A stretch of 10,756 bases of DNA from an uncultured Clostridia bacterium (GTDB lineage Bacteria; Bacillota; Clostridia; Oscillospirales; Oscillospiraceae): positions 1-10,756 of the forward strand of contig CAMWTG010000071.1 in assembly GCA_947177115.1 (NCBI GenBank), in the 5' to 3' direction. The notes below the pieces were generated by a model. That model was given only the letters and a program-made list of their open reading frames with translations. It was not told where the DNA came from and made no database searches. Of this stretch, positions 6,860 to 10,756 are shown one piece after another. Each line of letters starts with the position of its first letter. Positions within the stretch are counted from its first letter, which is position 1. Both the position numbers and the translations under genes were made by a program.

Positions 6860-7093
6860 ATGTGGAACAACGGTAACGACTGCGGCTGCCTGTGGATCAT
6901 CCTGATCATCATCCTGCTGTGCTGCTGCTGCGGCAACGGCAATGGCAGCAACAACGGGTGCTGCTGCTGCAACTGCTGCTGCAATGGCAGCAACAGCAAT
7001 AACAGCGGGTGCGGCTGCAACAACAACTGCTGCTGCAACTGCGGATGCTGCTGCTGCAACAACAACAATAGCTGCAATTGCGGGTGCTGCTGA
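6860..7093 (+). CDS. Cys/Asn-rich small membrane-anchored protein, function unknown
   Basis: A 77-aa protein not recognised as a named family member. By hand count it has 27 Cys, 21 Asn, 11 Gly and 5 Ser, so 64 of 77 residues are of four kinds. It opens MWNNGNDCGC, then one strongly hydrophobic stretch LWIILIIILL (11-20), then a tail of Cys runs of two to four (CCCC at 21-24) alternating with Asn/Gly/Ser. There is no charged residue apart from Asp7. The start is well supported: GAGGTG at 6845-6850 lies 9 bases before the ATG, and a strong terminator follows the TGA by 20 bases. All 27 Cys codons are TGC. The layout suggests a short membrane anchor with a Cys-dense tail that could form disulfides, bind metal, be lipid-modified or be enzymatically crosslinked. 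Other sporulating Firmicutes have small Gly/Asn/Cys-rich hydrophobic proteins of spore or envelope type, so a coat role is possible. That it is a real gene is likely; its function is open. Confidence 0.8.
   Translation: MWNNGNDCGCLWIILIIILLCCCCGNGNGSNNGCCCCNCCCNGSNSNNSGCGCNNNCCCNCGCCCCNNNNSCNCGCC
6920..7090 (+). repeat. TGC/AAC triplet low-complexity tract inside the Cys-rich gene
   Basis: From codon 21 to the last sense codon the DNA is built almost only of TGC, AAC/AAT, GGC/GGG and AGC triplets, with TGC in runs of two to four. Variants of GGGTGCTGCTGC recur near 6956 and 7081. Such in-frame triplet tracts can gain or lose units by slippage without breaking the reading frame, so length may vary between strains. 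Other frames of the tract read as poly-Ala or Leu/Gln strings and are artefacts. Confidence 0.7.
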
Positions 7094-7113
7094 GAGTCTA
7101 CATACCCGCGGGG

Positions 7114-7143
7114 CGGGGGCGCGGACGCGCCCCCGTCTTTTCT
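7114..7143 (+). terminator. Intrinsic terminator of the Cys-rich gene
   Basis: Arms CGGGGGCGCG (7114-7123) and CGCGCCCCCG (7126-7135) are perfectly complementary around GA, followed by TCTTTTCT. This is a strong GC stem with a modest T tract, 20 bases after the stop codon. The palindrome is symmetric, but the minus-strand side has no T run, so it should act mainly on plus-strand transcripts. Confidence 0.85.
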
Positions 7144-7151
7144 GCAGGCGC

Positions 7152-7186
7152 CCTCCCGCGGCGGGCTTGCGGCGATGCGCGGGAGG
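7152..7186 (-). terminator. Hairpin directly after the HD-domain gene, possible terminator
   Basis: Arms CCTCCCGCG and CGCGGGAGG (7186-7178 and 7160-7152 on the minus strand) form a perfect 9-bp stem with a 17-base loop. It begins at the base after the HD gene stop codon (7187-7189). No T run follows on the minus strand (GGCGCCTGCAGAAAAG), so it may be a weak or factor-assisted terminator or an RNA-stabilising 3' hairpin. Confidence 0.5.
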
Positions 7187-7831
7187 CTATCGGACGCCCT
7201 CCCATTCCGCGAAAAATTCCGCGATATATGCCCTCATATAGGCGTCTCTCGCCTTTGCTATTGCTTTTGCCGTATCGGTGTTCATCATTGCGCGGAGATG
7301 AAACAGCTTTTCATAGAAGTGATTGACGGTGGTGGAGAGGCTCTTTCGGTAGTCCTCCCCGTTCATGCCTTCTTTGAAAGGAACGTCCGGATCGTACATG
7401 GCCCGGTCATGACTGCCGCCGTAGGCAAAGGCTCTTGCGATCCCGATCGCGCCTATGGCGTCCAGCCTGTCCGCGTCCTGCACGCATTTGCCCTCCAATG
7501 ATTGGGGGACAACGGTATCTGTTCCCGCAAAGGAGATCTCGCCTGCGATCTGGCAAATCTTTTCCATGGTTTCCTGCGGAACATCATGCCGCTGTAAAAA
7601 GCTGACCGCTTTTCCCTTGCTTTCGTGGGTCTCCGGCGACAGCTTGACATCGTCCACATCGTGCAGCAGCGCGGCCAGTTGGACGGTGAGCAGATCCGCT
7701 CCCTCCCGCTCCGCTATGGTCACTGCCATTTTATACACTCTAAGCGTGTGAAAAAAGTCGTGTCCGCTATAGTCGTGCGCAAATATTTCCCTTACGTATG
7801 CAATTGCATCGTCAACGATCCGGTCATCCAT
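7187..7831 (-). CDS. HD-domain phosphohydrolase
   Basis: Predicted metal-dependent phosphohydrolase of the HD superfamily, similar in layout to the YedJ-type single-domain proteins, 214 aa. Metal ligands are visible: His28 in GHDFFHTLRVYKMA (23-36), the His57-Asp58 pair in AALLHDVDDVK (53-63), and Asp119/Asp121 in QDADRLDAIGAIGIARAF (118-135). The family acts on nucleotides or related phosphate esters; the substrate here is unknown. The start at 7831 follows the tmk stop by 24 bases, with only a modest purine-rich site (GGAGA or GAGAG) ahead. Base composition differs from its neighbours: hand counts of 60-base samples give 26 GC at 7261-7320 and 30 at 7561-7620, against 48 at 7921-7980 in tmk. 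This suggests a later arrival in the operon. It is the last gene before the convergent Cys-rich gene. Confidence 0.88.
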   Translation of the reverse strand: MDDRIVDDAIAYVREIFAHDYSGHDFFHTLRVYKMAVTIAEREGADLLTVQLAALLHDVDDVKLSPETHESKGKAVSFLQRHDVPQETMEKICQIAGEISFAGTDTVVPQSLEGKCVQDADRLDAIGAIGIARAFAYGGSHDRAMYDPDVPFKEGMNGEDYRKSLSTTVNHFYEKLFHLRAMMNTDTAKAIAKARDAYMRAYIAEFFAEWEGVR

Positions 7832-7855
7832 GCGTCTCTCGCAATTTCTCCGGGA

Positions 7856-8527
7856 CTATTTCCCGATCAGGGGCCGGACAAGCTCCCACAGCTCCCGGTG
7901 GATGTCCTCCGGGGTGCGGAGGGCCCCCTCCCGGGAGCAGTCCACCCGCCGCCAGCCCAGACGGTCCGCGATCTCCCGGGCGCTCTCCTGGCAGGCCCGG
8001 AGGTAGGCTCCGTCCTGCTCGTGGATGTCGGCCCGGGTGTGGGTGGCCTCCTCACGCAGGCGGAGCATCCGGGCGGCAATTTCCGCCGGGAGGTCCAGAT
8101 AGATCACCAGGTCCGGCTCCGGCAGGGCCAGGCGGCTGTATTCCAAATCGAAGAGCCAGTCCAGATAGGGCTGCCGCTCCCCTTCCGGCAGCTTGGGGGC
8201 CTGATGGACGGCGTTGGAAGTGGTGTAGCGGTCGGTCAGAATCACCTTCCCGCCCTCGTAGTCCTCCCGCCAGTCCTGACGGAAGGAGGCGTAGCGGTCC
8301 ACGGCGTACAGGGTGGAGGCGGCGTAGGCGCTCACGTCCCCGGGCTTTTTCCCCAGGTCCCCCTGCAGATAGCGTTCCACCGGCGCGGCGAAGGGGCTGC
8401 CGTACCGGGGGAATTTCACCTGCCGGAAGGGGACGCCCTCCCCCTCCAGCCGCCGGACCATGAGGCCGGCCTGGGTGGTCTTTCCCGCGCCGTCCGCGCC
8501 CTCCAATACGATCAGTTTACCGCTCAT
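7856..8527 (-). CDS. tmk: Thymidylate kinase
   Basis: Phosphorylates dTMP to dTDP with ATP, an essential step in dTTP synthesis, in the cytoplasm. The 223 aa fit the family. Seen: the P-loop GADGAGKTTQ (10-19); KFPRYGSP (38-45), typical of a clostridial subgroup; AVDRYAS (75-81); the DRY-type motif ILTDRYTTSNAVHQ (96-109) for nucleotide binding; PDLVIYLDLP (138-147); and a lid segment MLRLREEATHTRADIHEQDG (154-173). The ATG at 8527 is preferred because the P-loop begins 10 residues in and AAGGGG lies just upstream; earlier in-frame codons overlap the glycosyltransferase. It overlaps the upstream gene as ATGA (8527-8524), so the two are almost certainly co-transcribed and translationally coupled. 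Confidence 0.95.
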   Translation of the reverse strand: MSGKLIVLEGADGAGKTTQAGLMVRRLEGEGVPFRQVKFPRYGSPFAAPVERYLQGDLGKKPGDVSAYAASTLYAVDRYASFRQDWREDYEGGKVILTDRYTTSNAVHQAPKLPEGERQPYLDWLFDLEYSRLALPEPDLVIYLDLPAEIAARMLRLREEATHTRADIHEQDGAYLRACQESAREIADRLGWRRVDCSREGALRTPEDIHRELWELVRPLIGK

Positions 8528-9243
8528 TTCCGCCCCTTTTCTCCGGCCACATGGACCAGGAACATCGGCAGCTTCATCATCCGGCCGATGCGGCTGGGAT
8601 TTTTCGCCAGCCGGTGGAGCCACTCCAGGCCCAGCTTCTGAAACGCCTCCGGGGCCCGCTGGACCTCGCCGGAGAACACGTCCAGGCAGCCCCCCAGGCC
8701 CACCAGCAGATGGGCCCCGGTGGCCTCGCCGTTCTTACGCATCCACTTCTCCTGCTTGGGCGCGCCCAGGCAGACGAACACCACGTCCGCGCCGCTTTCG
8801 CGGATGGCCTCGATCACCGGGCCGTCCTCCTGAAAGTAGCCGTCATGGGTCCCGGCGATCCGCAGGCCGGGGTACTGGCGCTGCAAATTCCCGGCGGCCT
8901 TTTCCGCCACGCCGGGCTTGGCCCCCAGCAGGAAGAGGGTTTTCCCGCTCTCCGCCATCCGGGCCATCAGGCTCTGGGCGAAGCCGATGCCGGTGACCCG
9001 GCCCTTGAGGGGCGTGCCCAGCATCTTCGCGCCGTAGATGATGCCGATGCCGTCCGCCAGCACGAGATCCGCGCCGTTGACGGCGGCTCTGGCGTCCTCA
9101 TCCTCCCGGCAGACCTCCACGATCTCCGGATTGGGGGTCGCCGCATAGTGGGCGCCCTCCGTGCTCATCAGGCGCACGCCCTCGGCCACCGCCTGCTCCA
9201 CCGTCATATTGTCAAAGCCTACGCCCAGTACGTTGATCCGCAT
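8524..9243 (-). CDS. WecG/TagA/CpsF family glycosyltransferase
   Basis: Family GT26 glycosyltransferase, typically adding N-acetylmannosamine (TagA, wall teichoic acid linkage unit) or ManNAcA (WecG) to a lipid-linked sugar at the inner membrane face. The 239 aa match the family. Seen: MRINVLGVGFDNMTVEQAV, the usual start; ATPNPEIV (35-42) with Thr36 and Asn38; VLADGIGIIY (61-70) with Asp64, matching in position the catalytic Thr37/Asp65 pair described for a thermophilic TagA; GLGAPKQE-type CLGAPKQEKWM; and VGLGGCLDVFSGEVQRAPE followed by LEWLHRL near the C terminus. The C-terminal membrane-association appendage is short but present. The ATG at 9243 has AAGGAGG 7 bases upstream. It is the first gene of the operon with tmk and the HD gene. 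Acceptor and sugar cannot be told without the rest of the pathway, which is not in the window. Confidence 0.92.
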   Translation of the reverse strand: MRINVLGVGFDNMTVEQAVAEGVRLMSTEGAHYAATPNPEIVEVCREDEDARAAVNGADLVLADGIGIIYGAKMLGTPLKGRVTGIGFAQSLMARMAESGKTLFLLGAKPGVAEKAAGNLQRQYPGLRIAGTHDGYFQEDGPVIEAIRESGADVVFVCLGAPKQEKWMRKNGEATGAHLLVGLGGCLDVFSGEVQRAPEAFQKLGLEWLHRLAKNPSRIGRMMKLPMFLVHVAGEKGRK

Positions 9244-9287
9244 AGGCGCCTCCTTTCCGGTATCTTCTGATTTCCAGGGTATGGGAT

Positions 9288-9316
9288 AGTATAGCACATA
9301 TTTTCCGGCTTGTCCA
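9288..9316 (-). promoter_or_regulatory. Sigma-A-type promoter of the glycosyltransferase-tmk-HD operon
   Basis: On the minus strand TGGACA (9316-9311; 5 of 6 to TTGACA) and TATACT (9293-9288; 5 of 6 to TATAAT) are 17 bases apart, with TGC directly before the -10 as in extended -10 promoters. The predicted start, near 9281, leaves a leader of about 38 bases containing AAGGAGG. Confidence 0.8.
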
Positions 9317-9403
9317 CGAAAACAGCGCGGACCTTTTCCTCCGGATCACGGGAGCTGCGCAGGCCTGCGCCGACGGTCCTGCCGAAAAAAGGAGAATTTC
9401 CTC

Positions 9404-9432
9404 TTGCAAACCGGAGGGGAACATGGTAGCAT
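9404..9432 (+). promoter_or_regulatory. Possible promoter of the DUF2752/zinc-ribbon unit
   Basis: TTGCAA (9404-9409) and TAGCAT (9427-9432) are each 4 of 6 to consensus, 17 bases apart, with TGG before the -10 giving an extended -10. The predicted leader is about 100 bases, longer than that of the divergent operon. The match is only moderate. Confidence 0.4.
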
Positions 9433-9479
9433 AGGAGGCGCAGCCGCCGTCCCGTCCGCTGGGCGGGAGGGGACGCTGT

Positions 9480-9518
9480 ATGCACAACAGGCGCCGGACG
9501 CCGAATACAGCTTTGTAA
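9480..9518 (+). CDS. Possible 12-codon leader peptide upstream of the DUF2752 gene
   Basis: An ATG at 9480 has a better Shine-Dalgarno (GGAGGGG, 7 bases upstream) than the DUF2752 gene itself. It opens a frame reading MHNRRRTPNTAL and then TAA, 20 bases before the next ATG. It contains three consecutive Arg codons (AGG CGC CGG). It may be a regulatory upstream frame that sets translation of the next gene, or a chance frame. No conservation evidence is available. Confidence 0.25.
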   Translation: MHNRRRTPNTAL

Positions 9519-9538
9519 GGCAGAAGAGAGGGCCGCAG

Positions 9539-9940
9539 ATGCGTACAAAAGACCTTCAGGCATTGCTGGCCATTGTCCTCTTCTATGTGGTCATCGAGTC
9601 TCTGGGCGTGACATGCCCCATCCTGTTCCTCACGGGGGTTTCCTGCGCGGGCTGCGGCATGAGCCGGGCCTGGCTGTCCCTGCTGCGGCTGGATCTGGCG
9701 GGAGCGCTCCGGTTCCACCCTCTGTTCTGGCTCCCGGTGCCGGCGGCGGCGCTGCTGCTGTTCCGGCGGCGGCTGCCGGAGCGGGTCTTCCGCTGGGGCA
9801 TAGGCCTGGTCTGCGTGTTATTTTTTTGCGTGTATCTCGTCCGCCTTCTCTCGCCGGAGGACGCGGTGGTGGTCTTTCAGCCCGCCGAGGGGCTGATCGG
9901 CCGGCTGGTCTCCGGCATCCTGACGGCGGACAGATCATAA
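9539..9940 (+). CDS. DUF2752 family membrane protein
   Basis: A 133-aa integral membrane protein of the DUF2752 family, function unknown. The family mark is the CxxCGMxRA motif, seen here as TGVSCAGCGMSRAWLSLL (32-49), with Cys36 and Cys39 placed between the first membrane helix (about 7-32) and the next. Two further hydrophobic stretches follow, about 60-76 (FHPLFWLPVPAAALLLF) and 86-104. The Cys pair could bind metal or be redox active; neither is established. The start at 9539 is chosen because the hydrophobic domain begins directly after MRTKDLQ. Its ribosome site (AGAGGG) is mediocre, and the in-frame codons upstream back to 9404 overlap the putative promoter. It precedes the zinc-ribbon membrane gene by 18 bases, so the two probably form one transcript. 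Confidence 0.85.
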   Translation: MRTKDLQALLAIVLFYVVIESLGVTCPILFLTGVSCAGCGMSRAWLSLLRLDLAGALRFHPLFWLPVPAAALLLFRRRLPERVFRWGIGLVCVLFFCVYLVRLLSPEDAVVVFQPAEGLIGRLVSGILTADRS

Positions 9941-9958
9941 ATGAAGGGAGAAAAAAGT

Positions 9959-10756
9959 ATGAAATGTTGGAATTGCGGCGCGGATGTCGCGCCGGGAGCG
10001 GTCTTCTGCGCCTCCTGCGGCGCCAGACAGGAGCAGGCCGCCTCCGATCAGCAGCCCTCTCAGCAGCCGGCGTCCGGCGGCGCCGGCAGCGGCATGGTCC
10101 TGACCGTCTTTGCCGCCCTGTGCATGGCCGTGTGCGGCGGACTGGCGCTGCGCTCGCTGTTTTACGCGCTGCGGGGGATCTTCCGGATCGGCTGGGCCGG
10201 CGTGTTCGGCACCATCCGCATCGTGGGTCTGAACGGATTGGCCGCCGTGATGCTGGCTTTGATGGCTATTGTCTGCGGATTGATCGCTTTTAAGCGTACC
10301 GGCCGGAACTCCGATGGCCTGCTGGTATGCCTGGCCGGTTCCGGCGTGGGCTACCTCATTGTGCGGTTTCTCAGCATGATCGTAAGCGCCATCATCTATC
10401 CCGGCGGCTTCGGCAGCTACTTCGGCGGCTTTGTGATGGCGATTCTGGGGGTAGCCATCGCCGTGGCGGGCGTTTACGCCATCGAGCGTTTCCTGCTGGG
10501 CGAGTCCCCCATTGCCGGCAAGAACATGGAGGATCTGAAAGCGGACGTGCGGGAGGCGCTGGATTCCTTCCAGAAGACCGCCGGCGAGGTGGGCGCCCAG
10601 GCGTCCCAGGCCGCGCAGAACGCCAAGGCCCAGCGGGAGGCCCGCGCCGCCCAGCAGCAGGCCCAGTACGCCGCCCAGCAGGCCCAGTACACCCAGTACA
10701 ATCAGTATAACCAGTACCAGCAGCCCGGCTCCGGCGCGCCCGGCGGCCCCCAGTAC
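9959..10756 (+). CDS. Zinc-ribbon multi-helix membrane protein with Gln/Tyr-rich tail (3' end cut by window edge)
   Basis: The 266 visible codons have no stop. Residues 1-21 are a zinc ribbon (MKCWNCGADV then FCASCG; Cys3, Cys6, Cys17, Cys20) of the type found at the N terminus of many uncharacterised Firmicutes membrane proteins. A Gln/Ser/Gly linker (24-44) leads to four probable membrane helices: about 46-67, 90-111, 119-147 and 155-180. A polar, Ala/Gln-rich, probably coiled-coil stretch (about 188-235) follows, then a low-complexity tail of QAQY, TQY and NQY units and Pro/Gly at the edge. The ATG at 9959 is preferred over the in-frame ATG at 9941 because AAGGGAG sits between them at the right distance. 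It follows the DUF2752 gene by 18 bases. Function is unknown; ribbon and tail suggest protein contacts on the cytosolic side. Confidence 0.85.
   Translation, partial: MKCWNCGADVAPGAVFCASCGARQEQAASDQQPSQQPASGGAGSGMVLTVFAALCMAVCGGLALRSLFYALRGIFRIGWAGVFGTIRIVGLNGLAAVMLALMAIVCGLIAFKRTGRNSDGLLVCLAGSGVGYLIVRFLSMIVSAIIYPGGFGSYFGGFVMAILGVAIAVAGVYAIERFLLGESPIAGKNMEDLKADVREALDSFQKTAGEVGAQASQAAQNAKAQREARAAQQQAQYAAQQAQYTQYNQYNQYQQPGSGAPGGPQY
10655..10690 (+). repeat. 15-bp direct repeat in the Gln/Tyr-rich tail
   Basis: CAGCAGGCCCAGTAC occurs at 10655-10669 and again at 10676-10690, in frame, encoding QQAQY twice. CAGTAC/CAGTAT units continue to about 10710 (TQYNQYNQYQQ). It is an in-frame coding repeat that could vary in copy number. 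Confidence 0.75.

Larger units (their letters stand above)
9244..9538. other. Divergent intergenic region of 295 bases, including a 14-bp palindrome
   Basis: Between the glycosyltransferase gene (minus) and the DUF2752 gene (plus) there is no convincing longer coding frame. It holds the minus-strand promoter (9316-9288), a perfect 14-bp palindrome GCGCAGGCCTGCGC (9357-9370) lying between the two promoters, a possible plus-strand promoter (9404-9432), an imperfect hairpin with GTCCC/GGGAC outer and CCGC/GCGG inner arms (about 9449-9474), and a 12-codon open frame (9480-9518). The palindrome could be an operator but matches no regulator known to me. Confidence 0.4.

Noticed and set aside
6920..7090. 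CRISPR array or tandem minisatellite
   Set aside because: The repeats are codon-level triplets within one open frame, without regular repeat length or unique spacers.
6860..7093. Metallothionein
   Set aside because: The Cys content is high, but the N-terminal hydrophobic segment, runs of three to four adjacent Cys and near absence of Lys or other charge do not match known bacterial metallothioneins.
6730..7241. Leu/Gln-rich (minus) and Ala-rich (plus) frames over the TGC tract
   Set aside because: They are other frames of the triplet tract. Neither has a ribosome site to match that of the Cys-rich frame, and they run through the terminator or the divergent leader.
9613..10710. Two Arg/Gly-rich plus-strand frames in the DUF2752/zinc-ribbon region
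   Set aside because: They are out-of-frame shadows. The true frame from 9959 has a zinc ribbon, four membrane helices and no stop to the window edge.

Overview
The window comes from a GC-rich, endospore-forming member of the Clostridia. An Oscillospiraceae-type gut anaerobe (Flavonifractor/Lawsonibacter-like) is a reasonable guess. The evidence is an unmistakable spoIIGA-sigE pair, high GC in most genes, AGGAGG-type ribosome binding sites, and the Bacillota pairing of mltG with a YrrO-type U32 gene. The genus is inference; the sporulating-Bacillota assignment is well supported.

Left part (1-6763), all minus strand. Read in the direction of transcription: a radical SAM protein (6763-5717), MltG (5688-4426), a U32/TrhP-type tRNA hydroxylation protein (4419-3190), a NimA-like flavin-fold protein (3173-2721) and a membrane-anchored endonuclease/exonuclease/phosphatase-fold protein (2724-1633). 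Spacings are 28, 6 and 16 bases, then a 4-base ATGA overlap. A strong intrinsic terminator (1595-1625) ends this run. The spoIIG operon follows at once: spoIIGA (1516-650) overlaps sigE (660 to beyond the left edge). Its promoter has near-consensus hexamers 22 bp apart, the unusual spacing known for the Spo0A-activated spoIIG promoter of Bacillus subtilis. SpoIIGA is the membrane protease that removes the pro-sequence of SigE.

Middle (6764-7186). Divergent from the radical SAM gene is a plus-strand 77-codon gene whose product is 35% Cys and 27% Asn after a short hydrophobic segment. It is written largely as TGC and AAC triplets and ends at a perfect GC-rich terminator. It is the most unusual object in the window. 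Its job is unknown, and its 96-bp divergent spacing from a radical SAM enzyme invites, but does not prove, a peptide-modification hypothesis.

Right part. A second minus-strand operon starts from a good sigma-A-type promoter (9316-9288): a WecG/TagA/CpsF glycosyltransferase (9243-8524), thymidylate kinase (8527-7856, ATGA overlap) and an HD-domain hydrolase of clearly lower GC (7831-7187), with a hairpin directly after its stop. Divergent from this operon across 295 bp, a plus-strand unit encodes a DUF2752 membrane protein (9539-9940) and a zinc-ribbon, four-helix membrane protein with a Gln/Tyr-rich tail that runs off the right edge (9959-10756). The divergent region also holds a 14-bp palindrome, a possible plus-strand promoter and a 12-codon open frame with its own Shine-Dalgarno sequence. 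No tRNA, rRNA, CRISPR array, insertion sequence or attachment site was seen.
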